This document shows positions 46,552 to 56,209 of a stretch of 64,000 nt of DNA, one piece after another (positions within the stretch are counted from its first letter, which is position 1; every line of letters starts with the position of its first letter). The DNA lies in contig NZ_CP022382.1 in the NCBI RefSeq assembly GCF_002302565.1, forward strand, positions 195,001 to 259,000, given 5' to 3'. Both the position numbers and the translations under genes were made by a program. The notes under the pieces were generated by a model, which saw only the letters and a program-made list of their open reading frames with translations, did not search any database and was not told the DNA's origin. The DNA comes from Capnocytophaga canimorsus (lineage in GTDB: Bacteria > Bacteroidota > Bacteroidia > Flavobacteriales > Flavobacteriaceae).

Positions 46552-48465
46552 TTAAAAATCAAGCTCTTCTTGCAATTGCTCCCACGTTTGCATCAGTGAT
46601 TCCAATTCCTTTTTCTTGTTTTCATATCGAATAAAAAACGCATCATCAATGTTCTGAGTTGACATTTGTTCATTCATTTTTTCAATTTCTTTTTCAATTT
46701 CATCGATTGATTTTTCTACTTTATTGAGTTTGTTTTGTAGTGTTTTCTGTTGTTTTTGTTGTTCGTAAGAAATCTTTTCTTCTGATTTTTTTTCAGAAGT
46801 TGAAGTCGTTTTGGTTTCGTTATTGCTTTTTTCAACTTCCCGAAAATCAGTAGCGTTACGATACTCTAAATAGAAATCAATATCTCCTAAAAATTCCTTA
46901 ATTTGTTTGTCTTTGAACTCATACACCTTATCGGTTAATCCTTGCAAAAAGTCACGGTCGTGTGAAACGATAATTAACGTTCCTTCAAAATTTTGTAAGG
47001 CTTGTTTCAATACATTTTTCGATTTGATATCCAAATGGTTAGTAGGTTCGTCCATCACTAAAACATTAAAATCGGAAAGTAACATTTTGGCTAAAGCCAA
47101 CCGATTCCGCTCACCTCCAGAAAGTACTTTTACTTTTTTCTCAACATCGTCACCGCGAAATAAAAAAGAGCCTAAAATATCTCTGATTTTCATTCTGTTA
47201 GAATCGTTAGCCGCATAAAACATAGTATCTAAGATACTCATATCACCATCTAAATAATTTGCTTGATTTTGAGCAAAATACCCCAATTGTACGTTATGCC
47301 CCAATTTGATATTTCCTTCAAATGGAATTTCTCCAACAATCATTTTAGCTAAAGTGGTTTTGCCTTGTCCGTTTTGCCCTACAAAAGCAATTTTACTACC
47401 TCTTTCTATCAGTAAATCAATGTTTTGTAATACTTGTTTTTCACCATAATTTTTTGAAGCTGAAGCGATTTCAAGCACTACTTTTCCTGGTGTGACCGAT
47501 ACAGGGAAGCGTAAGTGCATCACGCTGTTATCTTGTTCGTCCACTTCAATACGTTCAATTTTGTCTAATTTTTTGATAAGCGATTGAGCCATAGAGGCTT
47601 TTGAGGCTTTTGCGCGAAATTTTTCAATAAGCTTTTCGGTTTGTTGTATCTTTTTTTCTTGATTTTTTTGTGCAGCAAGTTGTTGCTGTTTAATTTCTTC
47701 ACGAAGTTGCAAAAATTGTGAATAGGCTTTGGGGTAATCGTAAATTTTTCCAACTGAAATTTCAATGGTTCTATTGGTAACATTATCCAAAAACATTTTA
47801 TCGTGTGAGACAATAACTACTGCTCCGCTATAGGTGGTTAAAAACTGTTCTAACCAAATGATGGATTCGATATCCAAGTGATTGGTAGGCTCGTCTAACA
47901 AAAGAATGTCATTTTTTTGTAATAGAAGTTTTGCCAATTCAATACGCATACGCCATCCTCCTGAAAAGGCGTCGGTTTGTCTATCGAAATCGTTACGTTT
48001 AAAGCCTAATCCGAATAAAACTTTTTCGGTATCTCCTTGATAATGATATCCTCCAAGAATTTCATAACGATGTGTAATGTCAGTAAGCGAATCGATAAGG
48101 TTGTGATAATGAAGGCTTTCATAATCCGATCGAGCTTCGAGTTGTCGTTGTATTTCTTGCATTTGACTTTCAATGATTTTGATTTCGGTAAATGCTTGAT
48201 AAGCCTCTTGCAAAATTGTTCTTCCGTTCTCAAAATCAATATCCTGCTTTAAAAATCCGATTTTAACAGATTTATCAGCTGCAATAGTACCCGAATCGGG
48301 CTTCATTTCTTTAGCAAGTAATTTTAGAAGCGTCGATTTTCCAGCGCCATTTTTCCCAATAAGTCCTACTCGGTCACCAGCATTGAGCATAAAAGCCACT
48401 TCTTCAAATAAAAATTCTCCTTGAAAAGAAACTGACAAATCGTGTACATTTAGCATAATATTCAT
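46552..48465 (-). CDS. ABC-F family ATPase (Uup/YheS-like)
   Basis: This second ABC-F protein has 637 residues and two complete ATPase domains: Walker A GLIGKNGAGKSTLL and FVGQNGQGKTTLA, signatures FSGGWRMRIELA and LSGGERNRLALA, and Walker B LLLDEPTNHLD and LVMDEPTNHLD. A C-terminal acidic coiled coil (about 555-637) is the Uup-type extension that binds DNA or the ribosome. Unlike the ABC-F at 3.9 kb, neither site is degenerate. Two in-frame ATGs lie at 48465 and 48456. Confidence 0.93.
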   Translation of the reverse strand: MNIMLNVHDLSVSFQGEFLFEEVAFMLNAGDRVGLIGKNGAGKSTLLKLLAKEMKPDSGTIAADKSVKIGFLKQDIDFENGRTILQEAYQAFTEIKIIESQMQEIQRQLEARSDYESLHYHNLIDSLTDITHRYEILGGYHYQGDTEKVLFGLGFKRNDFDRQTDAFSGGWRMRIELAKLLLQKNDILLLDEPTNHLDIESIIWLEQFLTTYSGAVVIVSHDKMFLDNVTNRTIEISVGKIYDYPKAYSQFLQLREEIKQQQLAAQKNQEKKIQQTEKLIEKFRAKASKASMAQSLIKKLDKIERIEVDEQDNSVMHLRFPVSVTPGKVVLEIASASKNYGEKQVLQNIDLLIERGSKIAFVGQNGQGKTTLAKMIVGEIPFEGNIKLGHNVQLGYFAQNQANYLDGDMSILDTMFYAANDSNRMKIRDILGSFLFRGDDVEKKVKVLSGGERNRLALAKMLLSDFNVLVMDEPTNHLDIKSKNVLKQALQNFEGTLIIVSHDRDFLQGLTDKVYEFKDKQIKEFLGDIDFYLEYRNATDFREVEKSNNETKTTSTSEKKSEEKISYEQQKQQKTLQNKLNKVEKSIDEIEKEIEKMNEQMSTQNIDDAFFIRYENKKKELESLMQTWEQLQEELDF

Positions 48466-48476
48466 TTTTAAGTTTG

Positions 48477-48484
48477 CAAAAGTA
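48477..48484 (-). promoter_or_regulatory. Promoter -7 element of the Uup-like gene
   Basis: TACTTTTG on the minus strand ends 12 bases before the first ATG at 48465, implying a very short leader. Confidence 0.55.
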
Positions 48485-48579
48485 TGGAAAAGTGTATAAA
48501 ATCACTCTTAAAAATGAAAAAACACAATACTTTATTTAAATCATCGGTATGAATTGTTCATTTCATTTCAAAAAATAAT

Positions 48580-48587
48580 TACCTTTG
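48580..48587 (+). promoter_or_regulatory. Promoter -7 element of the PgpH-like gene
   Basis: TACCTTTG is an exact TAnnTTTG match, 71 bases ahead of the ATG at 48658 and divergent from the Uup-like promoter. Confidence 0.5.
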
Positions 48588-48657
48588 TAAGATTGAAGAA
48601 AATCTCAAGTAAATATACTTTTTTGCTAAAGATTGTGATTTTTAAATCAGACATTTT

Positions 48658-50694
48658 ATGAGAAAATATTGGCAAAAATTAAATATAAATCCTCTATTTT
48701 TAAAGATTTTGATTGCTGTCATTACAGTAGTTTTGGTGGTGCAGGTATTCCCTAAAAAGGCCAAATTTAAGTATGAATTTCAGAAAGGAAAACTTTGGCA
48801 GCACGAAACTTTTTATGCTCCTTTTGAATTTCCTCTAAAAAAAAGCGAAGAGCAAATAGCTAAAGAAACTGAACAAATAGTCAGTAAATCAGTGGTTTAT
48901 TATACTAAAGATACGTTGGTCTATCAGCACGTACTTCAACGCTTACCCGACAAGATTACCACCTATTTCGGAGATAAAATTTCAGAAAACAGAAGACAGG
49001 AAATCATTGATAAAGTAACTGAATTCTTGAAAAAATCTTATCGGGTAGGGGTATTTATCAATTCGCAGGGATTTACCTCAGGTACAGTTATGATTATAGG
49101 TAAGCAAAATCAAGTGAGTGAGTTACTTACATCAGAGGTGTTTTTTTTGGAACAGCTCAATGATTATGTAACCAAAGAACTTGCCTTTGAACCTCAGTAT
49201 CGTAAAAATTACCAAGCATTGCTTTTCGAGATTATGCAACCTGACCTTCGTGTGGAACAGAAGTTTACACAAAAGGCTCTTGATGAGAATCTTAAAGATT
49301 TGGTTTATACCTACGGGATAGTCAATCAAGGGCAACTTATCATCGCTAAGGGCGAAATGGTGGAGGGAGAACGCTTGGCGATGCTCGAATCACTTCAATC
49401 GGAATACGAATCCGAAACGTGGAATCAGAGCAATTACTATTGGTCTTTATTAGGGTATTACACTTTAGTAAGCATCTGTATTTTTATCGTTTTGGTATAT
49501 TTGCAACGCTATGCTATTGACATTTATAACGATAACATCAAGCTCAGTTTTATTTTCTTCAATGTTCTGTTAATCATTTATTTGGTGAGTTTTTTTATAA
49601 AAACATTCCCCGATTATATCTATGTAGCTCCCGTTTGTTTAATGCTGATGATTCTGAAATCATTTTTTGATTTACGCACAGCAATTTTTGTGTTTGTCAT
49701 CACGATTTTGTTAACCGGATTTATAACCCCTAATAGTTTTCAATTTATTTTTATTCAGATAATTGCTGGGGCATTCATCATCTTAAATACCAAAGATACG
49801 CAATATCGTTTAAATAATTTTATATCAGCAGCATATACTACAATTGCTTATCTGTTTACCTATATGGCTTTCCATTTAATTACAGAAGGTCAGCTCCATA
49901 ATTTACACGTTTCATTTTTGATTATGTTTCTTTTAAACGGAATGGGAATGCTTTTTTCTCAACCACTTACTTATATTTATGAAAGAGTTTTTGGTTTGGT
50001 TTGTGATGCTTCCCTTTTAGAATTGACAGACACTAACTCCAAACTTTTACGTGAACTTTCCGAAAAAGCTCCGGGTACCTTCCAACATTCTATGCAGGTG
50101 GCTAATTTGGCGGAAGCCGCAGCCGTTGAAATTAAAGCTAATGCATTATTGGTAAGGGTAGGAGCCTTGTATCACGATATCGGGAAAATGAAAAACCCTG
50201 TTTACTTTATTGAAAATCAGAAAACAAATATAAATCCGCACGACTGCTTAACCCCAACTGAAAGTGCCCGTATTATCATCAATCACGTAGCTGAAGGAGT
50301 TGAAATTGCCCGAAAGCACAAGCTTCCCGAGCGAATTATCGAATTTATTAAAACACATCACGGCAATAGCTTGGTATATTACTTCTACCGAAAGGAGATG
50401 GAACAAAATGAGCAGGTTATAGAGAGTGATTTCCGTTATGCAGGTCCTATACCTTCCTCCAAAGAAACAGCTATTTTGATGATGGCAGACTCGGTGGAGG
50501 CAGCTTCCCGAAGCCTTAAAAACCCAACTTACCCAATGATTGATGAGTTCGTTGAGAGTATAATCAAAAAACAATTTGACGACCATCAATTTATGAATTC
50601 CGACATTACCCTCAAAGAAATAGAACGTATAAAAGCCGTATTTAAAGATAAACTTACTAACATTTATCATTTGCGTATCCCATATCCGAAGTAA
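48658..50694 (+). CDS. 7TM-HD family cyclic-di-AMP phosphodiesterase (PgpH-like)
   Basis: The 678-residue protein has an N-terminal membrane anchor, a periplasmic 7TMR-HDED domain (about 45-260), seven membrane helices (about 260-430) and a C-terminal HD domain with LYHDIGKMKNP, IINHVAEGVEIA and FIKTHHGNSLVYYFY. In Firmicutes PgpH hydrolyses cyclic di-AMP. In Bacteroidota the same domain plan is widespread, and cyclic di-AMP turnover is the likely role. Confidence 0.9.
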   Translation: MRKYWQKLNINPLFLKILIAVITVVLVVQVFPKKAKFKYEFQKGKLWQHETFYAPFEFPLKKSEEQIAKETEQIVSKSVVYYTKDTLVYQHVLQRLPDKITTYFGDKISENRRQEIIDKVTEFLKKSYRVGVFINSQGFTSGTVMIIGKQNQVSELLTSEVFFLEQLNDYVTKELAFEPQYRKNYQALLFEIMQPDLRVEQKFTQKALDENLKDLVYTYGIVNQGQLIIAKGEMVEGERLAMLESLQSEYESETWNQSNYYWSLLGYYTLVSICIFIVLVYLQRYAIDIYNDNIKLSFIFFNVLLIIYLVSFFIKTFPDYIYVAPVCLMLMILKSFFDLRTAIFVFVITILLTGFITPNSFQFIFIQIIAGAFIILNTKDTQYRLNNFISAAYTTIAYLFTYMAFHLITEGQLHNLHVSFLIMFLLNGMGMLFSQPLTYIYERVFGLVCDASLLELTDTNSKLLRELSEKAPGTFQHSMQVANLAEAAAVEIKANALLVRVGALYHDIGKMKNPVYFIENQKTNINPHDCLTPTESARIIINHVAEGVEIARKHKLPERIIEFIKTHHGNSLVYYFYRKEMEQNEQVIESDFRYAGPIPSSKETAILMMADSVEAASRSLKNPTYPMIDEFVESIIKKQFDDHQFMNSDITLKEIERIKAVFKDKLTNIYHLRIPYPK

Positions 50695-50761
50695 TGAGAT
50701 GTTTATCAATGAATATCCTTTCAAACTTTACAAGGATTAAACTCAATTGCTGTAAAAAGGT

Positions 50762-50769
50762 TATATTTG
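50762..50769 (+). promoter_or_regulatory. Promoter -7 element of the porD-like gene
   Basis: TATATTTG is an exact match, 16 bases ahead of the ATG at 50786. Confidence 0.5.
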
Positions 50770-50785
50770 GCATAAAATTATCACT

Positions 50786-51667
50786 ATGAAGAAAATTATA
50801 TTCGTTTTAATGAGCTGTTTTTTGGGGCAGTTGCATTCGCAAGAGCTCAATTGCACCTTTTCGGTGGATGCCCGTCAGATAAACATAACCGACAAACGCG
50901 TGTTTAAAACACTTGAAAAGTCGGTACAAGACTTTATCAATCAAACCTCTTGGAGCAATATTAAAAACACCTCCAAAGAAAGAATACAATGTAATATGAC
51001 TTTGGTACTGACAAAGTTTGAAGGCAATCAATTTGAAGGTAATTTGCTGGTTCAGGCAATGCGCCCAGTGTATAATGCAGTATATCAATCTCCTGTATTA
51101 AACCTACAAGACAAGCAAGTTGCCTTTACGTATCAAGAGCACGAACCCTTGTCGTTTAATAACAATACGTTTAGCTCTAATTTGACCTCCGTGTTGGCTT
51201 TCTATGCTTACGTCATTTTAGGTTTTGATAGGGATACTTTTGCTCCATCTGCTGGGCATCCGATGTTTTTACAAGCCCAATCAGTACTTATCAATGCTCA
51301 AAGTAGTGGGTTTGGCGGGTGGACAGATGATGGCACCAACAACCGTTGGCGATTACTTGATGAACTTCTTTCCGAAAGTTATAGCCAATTTCATCAAGTA
51401 TTGTATCAGTACCATCGTTTTGGTATGGACTTGATGAGTTCTGATACCAAAAAAGCTAAAGAAGAGATTCAAAAAGCCTTAATTTCGCTTTCCGAAATCG
51501 CTAATGTACGGCTCAACTCATACACCACAAACCTATTTTTTGATGCCAAAGCCGATGAAATAAAGGCAATATTTGCTGCAGGGGCGCTTATCAATACACA
51601 AGTCTTGAAGGAGAAACTCCAAAAGATGGCGCCGCTACATACCTCAAAATGGAACGAAATCAAGTAA
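50786..51667 (+). CDS. porD: PorD-like type IX secretion protein (DUF4835)
   Basis: A signal peptide ends near LHSQ, then a 275-residue periplasmic domain of the DUF4835/PorD family: ELNCTFSVDARQI, FINQTSWSNIKN, ERIQCNMTLVLTKF, FGGWTDDGTNNRWRLLDEL. PorD is required for type IX secretion and gliding in Bacteroidota. It lies just ahead of recN, an arrangement I recall as conserved in the order, usually with coaBC-like genes upstream. The gap to recN is 29 bases. Confidence 0.8.
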   Translation: MKKIIFVLMSCFLGQLHSQELNCTFSVDARQINITDKRVFKTLEKSVQDFINQTSWSNIKNTSKERIQCNMTLVLTKFEGNQFEGNLLVQAMRPVYNAVYQSPVLNLQDKQVAFTYQEHEPLSFNNNTFSSNLTSVLAFYAYVILGFDRDTFAPSAGHPMFLQAQSVLINAQSSGFGGWTDDGTNNRWRLLDELLSESYSQFHQVLYQYHRFGMDLMSSDTKKAKEEIQKALISLSEIANVRLNSYTTNLFFDAKADEIKAIFAAGALINTQVLKEKLQKMAPLHTSKWNEIK

Positions 51668-51696
51668 TTCATTAAAATCATAACGTTATATACCCG

Positions 51697-53355
51697 ATGC
51701 TAACTTCACTTTCTATAAAAAACTATGCTCTTATTGACGACTTGCAGATTGATTTCCCCGAAGGGTTCATCATCATCACTGGGGAGACCGGCGCTGGAAA
51801 ATCCATTCTATTAGATGCCTTATCGTTGGTGTTGGGCAAACGAGCCGACTTGTCCGCTTTACGAAATACCGATGAAAAATGTATCATTGAGGCTGAGTTC
51901 GCCTTAGAAAAATATGACTTTGAGTCTGTTTTTACCGAATTGGATATCGATTATGCCCCAGATACATTTCTACGTAGGGAGATACTGCCCTCTGGGAAGT
52001 CACGTGCTTTCATCAATGATACCCCCGTAACGCTGGACGTTCTGCAGCAATTGGGGCAACTCTTGGTGGACATACATTCTCAGCACCAAACCTTAGCTTT
52101 GGGTAGCTTGGAATACCAGTTTCAAATCATTGATGCCATAGCGAATAATCAGCATTTAAAATCAGTATATGCCCAGCAACTCAAAGCTCTAAAACAAAGC
52201 GAAAAGAAACTTTCAGAGCTTATTGAGTTTCAAAAGAATGCTAATAAGGAATATGACTATAACCTCCACCTGCTCAAAGAATTAAAATCAGCACCTTTAC
52301 AAGCCGGTATTCAAAGCGAATTGGAAGAAATATACGAACAGGCTGCCAATGTTGAGGAGATAAAGGAGCGCATCTCTGAAGCCCTTCAACGGCTTTCAGA
52401 TGAAAATATCGGTGTGATAAGTCAGTTGCGTGAGCTTAAAGGTATCTTCGGTAGGCTAGAAAACTATTCCCAGCAGTACAAGCAGTGGTTCGAGCGTACC
52501 GAATCGGTATTGATTGAGATGGAAGATTTACAATCAGAGGTCTTTGATGTTGAAGAAAATATAGAAACAGACCCCGAGGTGTTAGCTGAAACCTCTCGGA
52601 AGCTACAGCTCATATACGATTTACAGAAGAAACATCAAGTAAGTACGGTGGAGGAATTGATGCTGATACAAGATAAATTGGAAACGTTGGTAAGCCAAGT
52701 AGAGAATAGTGCCGATTCAATTACTCAACAAGAGCAGCAAGTAGCCTTGCAGCGTACACAAACTCTTGCAACGGCTTCACAAATACATCAACTACGCCAA
52801 GATGTTTTACCTGAGTTAGATGCTCGTCTGACCTCATTTATGAGTGAATTAGGAATGCCTAATGCTCGTTTTTCAATAACATTGACCCCCACAGAGAGTT
52901 TCTATGCTAATGGAACAGATGAATTGTCCTTTTTATTCTCTGCCAATAAGGGCGGAAGCTTTGGGCAACTCAAAAAGGTAGCCTCTGGTGGTGAGCTTTC
53001 GCGCATAATGTTGGCTGTCAAAGCCATTTTGGCAGCACATACAGCACTGCCTACCATTATGTTTGATGAGATTGATACGGGAGTTTCAGGGGAAATTTCA
53101 CAAAAAATGGGAGCGATTATGAAGCAAATGAGTGGTAACCGACAGGTATTTGCCATTACCCATTTGCCTCAAGTTGCGGCTAAGGGAAGTACTCACTTTA
53201 AGGTATTTAAGGAAGATATTGACGGGAAGACCACCACTCAATTAAAACGATTAACCCAAGAGGAACGCATTGATGAAATTTCTCAAATGCTTGGAGGAAA
53301 AGATAGTGCTAACTCTGCCCGAAATCACGCAATTGAGCTTATTCGTAAAGGGTAA
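51697..53355 (+). CDS. recN: DNA repair protein RecN
   Basis: An SMC-like ATPase of 552 residues. Walker A is ITGETGAGKSILLDAL (residues 28-43), a long coiled coil spans about 150-360, the signature reads VASGGELSRIMLA and Walker B is TIMFDEIDTGVSG, with HLPQVAAK near the end. RecN organises broken DNA ends during recombinational repair. It follows the porD gene by 29 bases and is probably cotranscribed. Confidence 0.95.
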   Translation: MLTSLSIKNYALIDDLQIDFPEGFIIITGETGAGKSILLDALSLVLGKRADLSALRNTDEKCIIEAEFALEKYDFESVFTELDIDYAPDTFLRREILPSGKSRAFINDTPVTLDVLQQLGQLLVDIHSQHQTLALGSLEYQFQIIDAIANNQHLKSVYAQQLKALKQSEKKLSELIEFQKNANKEYDYNLHLLKELKSAPLQAGIQSELEEIYEQAANVEEIKERISEALQRLSDENIGVISQLRELKGIFGRLENYSQQYKQWFERTESVLIEMEDLQSEVFDVEENIETDPEVLAETSRKLQLIYDLQKKHQVSTVEELMLIQDKLETLVSQVENSADSITQQEQQVALQRTQTLATASQIHQLRQDVLPELDARLTSFMSELGMPNARFSITLTPTESFYANGTDELSFLFSANKGGSFGQLKKVASGGELSRIMLAVKAILAAHTALPTIMFDEIDTGVSGEISQKMGAIMKQMSGNRQVFAITHLPQVAAKGSTHFKVFKEDIDGKTTTQLKRLTQEERIDEISQMLGGKDSANSARNHAIELIRKG

Positions 53356-53538
53356 AGTGAAATAAAAACAAAGGTAAAGTACCATCAAGTGTAATAAGCA
53401 ATTTTGTAAATTTTTAGATACATACCTATTAGTAATAGATATTGACATAGGATTGATATGATAAATAACTAAAACTTTTGATAGTCTTTTAAAGTAGTAT
53501 TATAATCCTACCTAAAACAAATGAAAAGTAGGCTCACA

Positions 53539-53710
53539 TACATTAGTATCGTAGGTTTAAGATATAGAAAATAGGTTTTTATAGGTTGGTATCATACTTT
53601 CAGTATATAGAAAATGGATTTCTATACGTTAGTATCGTAGATTTAGGGTATAAAAAATAGTGTTTTATACGTTAGTATTGCAGTTCAATGCTATAAAAAA
53701 TACCCTCCTA
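53539..53710. repeat. 43-bp tandem repeat (4 units) downstream of recN
   Basis: Four units of exactly 43 bases start at 53539, 53582, 53625 and 53668. Each opens TACRTTAGTAT-like and contains TATARAAAATRG-like AT-rich blocks; adjacent units differ at several positions. The last unit forms the left arm of the terminator at 53695. It is not coding. The repeat shows no similarity to the 21-bp arrays, though 43 is close to twice their period. Confidence 0.8.
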
Positions 53711-53733
53711 ACCATTAGGAGGGTATTTTTTAT
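53695..53733 (+). terminator. Terminator after recN and the 43-bp repeat
   Basis: TACCCTCCTA (53701-53710) pairs with TAGGAGGGTA (53716-53725) and is followed by T. It is 340 bases after the recN stop, with the repeat between. Confidence 0.85.
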
Positions 53734-54008
53734 ATAATGAATATAGGATACTAAGGTTTCTTATCATAGGTTTTACTCCTTTAAGGTATAGTATATATTA
53801 TTATTAAGATATATATTATAAATTAGGCAATCCAATACTTATTTTTATAGTGTATTTACTAAATATAAAATAAAGTTATTGATACATATTGTAATAGGAG
53901 TTCATATAAATGATTTATTAACATAAATAGTAGTATATAAATTTGTTTTATTAAAAATACATTCCTATATTTACTGCATTATAAATCACTTATATAAAAT
54001 AAATAATT
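53734..54008. other. AT-rich leader region of the DUF6261 gene
   Basis: No gene, RNA or further repeat is recognised. A weak promoter-like TATATTTA lies near 53970, ahead of the DUF6261 start. Confidence 0.3.
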
Positions 54009-54791
54009 ATGAAGACTGTTTTAGAGATTAAGAAAGCAAATTTCGAGCTACTCAATAGTATAGAGTATGCCCATTTTATCAAAAGTATGCTTGATTTGGT
54101 TAAGCATACAGATTTAGAGCATTTAAACTTGGAGCAAGAAGTATATGACCAACTTCTGAAATGCCACGAAGACCTTACTGAAGGCACTCGTCAAGTTCGT
54201 TTTAGTAGTGAAACACAAAAAATAAATAATTTAGATAAACAAAGGGGTGATTATGTGGTGTTCTTGCTTTCTGCTTTTCGTTTTGAACAAAAAAATTCAT
54301 TAGAAAGCAGAAAAGAAGCAGCTAAAATACTTCATAAAACACTAAAAAATTATGCAGGTATTCAGTCCTTACCCTCAGGACAAAAGACACAAACTATTGA
54401 AGGCTTTTTAGTAGATATTAAAAAACCTGAATTAAATACTTATGTAGAAGCCTTAGGGATTAGCCACGTGATTAACTCACTAACTGAAGCAAATAAAGAG
54501 TATCAAAAATTAGTATCTGGTAGGGCTGAGAGTCAGCTTACGAATGTACTTATCAATTCAAGGAAAGTACGTAAAGAGGCTACTAAGCTATATCGGTATC
54601 TGATAAAATGTGTGGAAGGGCAACACATAGTTACGCAATCTTCCGAAAGTGCTAATTTTATAAATCTTTTAAATAAGCTAATTGCTGATACAATGAATGC
54701 TAATAAACAGCGGTTATCACAAAGTACTATCAATAAAAAATCAACTATTAGCAAAGAAGAAAAGAATCTATCTTCTGAAGAAAAAGTATAG
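54009..54791 (+). CDS. DUF6261-family protein
   Basis: A 260-residue helical protein with no signal peptide or membrane segment. KKANFELLNSIEYAHFIKSM at the N terminus and RKVRKEATKLYRYLIKCVEG near residue 205 recall DUF6261 (Bacteroidota). The function of the family is unknown. A Ser/Lys-rich tail ends the protein. It stands alone, flanked by about 650 and 400 bases of AT-rich noncoding DNA. Confidence 0.6.
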   Translation: MKTVLEIKKANFELLNSIEYAHFIKSMLDLVKHTDLEHLNLEQEVYDQLLKCHEDLTEGTRQVRFSSETQKINNLDKQRGDYVVFLLSAFRFEQKNSLESRKEAAKILHKTLKNYAGIQSLPSGQKTQTIEGFLVDIKKPELNTYVEALGISHVINSLTEANKEYQKLVSGRAESQLTNVLINSRKVRKEATKLYRYLIKCVEGQHIVTQSSESANFINLLNKLIADTMNANKQRLSQSTINKKSTISKEEKNLSSEEKV

Positions 54792-55191
54792 TCATTTGTT
54801 GATATACTAATGGTAAACCCAAAGTTAGTATTTATATTTTCTATGTCTATAAAGATATAAAATAAAATTTTAAGTATTGAATACATTGCTTTTTAAGTCT
54901 GATAGTAATATGAGTATTTTAGTTAATTTCTATTGAAGTAAAGGAACTACTAATAATCATATCAAGTCAAGTTTAAAAAGTAATGTATCTATTTCGTTTG
55001 TATAGAACTTTTTTAAATCAGAAATAAAAAGAAAAATTATATAAGGATAATCTAATTCTGTAGTAGCTCTAAGAAGATATCCTGTAATATAGAGTACTTA
55101 ATCATCAATAAAAAGTATTTTAGTTAAAATATTGTTCATAGCTTATATCGAGTTAGTTACTAGTAGTATTGTTTAATGTAAAAGAAGAAAT
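54792..55191. other. AT-rich intergenic region
   Basis: No gene, repeat or promoter that I can defend is seen in these 400 bases. Confidence 0.4.
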
Positions 55192-56205
55192 ATGTATCAA
55201 AAAGTAGTAGCCTTAGTGATGCTTTTACAAGTATGTGTTTGGAGTATGGCTCAAAATCAGCCACTTTTGAAAGGATTAGCTTCAATAAATAAGGAAGCTG
55301 CAATGGCTCACGTTGAGTTTTTAGCCAGTGATGAGCTGCAAGGACGGGAATCAGGGTTCTTAGGTAGTCGTGTGGCAGCAGCTTATATAGTCTCACAATT
55401 GCGTCAGTATGGGATATCACCTTTATTATCTGAGGGATATTATCAGCCTTTTAGTGCTTATCGGGTGGATAGTCAGTCTAAAGAAAACAAACGATATACG
55501 GTAGTGGATAGTCTGATTACAGACTTGAAAGAAAAAACACACTACAAACTTGAAATGGCAAACGTATTAGGCGTAATTTGGGGTAAAAAAACAGATGAAT
55601 ACGTCATCGTAGGAGCACATTTTGACCACTTAGGTACTGATGTATATCTACACGGCGACCAAATTTACAATGGTGCAGATGACAATGCTTCGGGGGTTTC
55701 GGCAGTATTGCAACTTGCCAAAGCCTTTAAAGTTTCGGGCAAACAACCTGAAAGAACAATCATTTTTGCTTTCTGGGACGGTGAGGAGCGTGGGTTATTA
55801 GGGTCACAGTATTTTACCAACCATTGTGAATTTTTATCTCAGATAAAAGGATATCTGAACTATGATATGATTGGTAGAAATCATCGGGAAGACCAGCCTG
55901 AATATGTGGTTTATTTTTATACGGCGGCACACCCTGCTTTCGGAGCGTGGCTCAAGAAAGATATAGCTCAATATGGCTTTCGTTTACAACCCGATTATCG
56001 GGCGTGGGATAACCCAATAGGCGGAAGTGATAATGGTTCCTTTGCCCGATTTAAAATACCTATCATTTGGTGGCATACCGATGGGCATCCGGACTATCAT
56101 AAACCTTCTGACCATCCGCACCTTCTGAATTGGGATAAAATGGTAGAAATCACTAAGGCTTCCTATTTAAACTTGTGGCGGTTAGCCAACGAGAAGCATT
56201 ATTAG
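55192..56205 (+). CDS. Secreted M28-family aminopeptidase
   Basis: A signal peptide (LVMLLQVCVWSMAQ) precedes a 315-residue M28 zinc peptidase. The metal ligands and catalytic residues are visible in order: GAHFDHLG (His), GADDNASGVSA (bridging Asp), FAFWDGEERGLLGS (catalytic and ligand Glu), NYDMIGR (Asp) and WHTDGHPDYHKPSD (His). It probably removes N-terminal residues from peptides in the periplasm or outside. It is convergent with tamB across four bases. Confidence 0.9.
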   Translation: MYQKVVALVMLLQVCVWSMAQNQPLLKGLASINKEAAMAHVEFLASDELQGRESGFLGSRVAAAYIVSQLRQYGISPLLSEGYYQPFSAYRVDSQSKENKRYTVVDSLITDLKEKTHYKLEMANVLGVIWGKKTDEYVIVGAHFDHLGTDVYLHGDQIYNGADDNASGVSAVLQLAKAFKVSGKQPERTIIFAFWDGEERGLLGSQYFTNHCEFLSQIKGYLNYDMIGRNHREDQPEYVVYFYTAAHPAFGAWLKKDIAQYGFRLQPDYRAWDNPIGGSDNGSFARFKIPIIWWHTDGHPDYHKPSDHPHLLNWDKMVEITKASYLNLWRLANEKHY

Positions 56206-56209
56206 AGCT

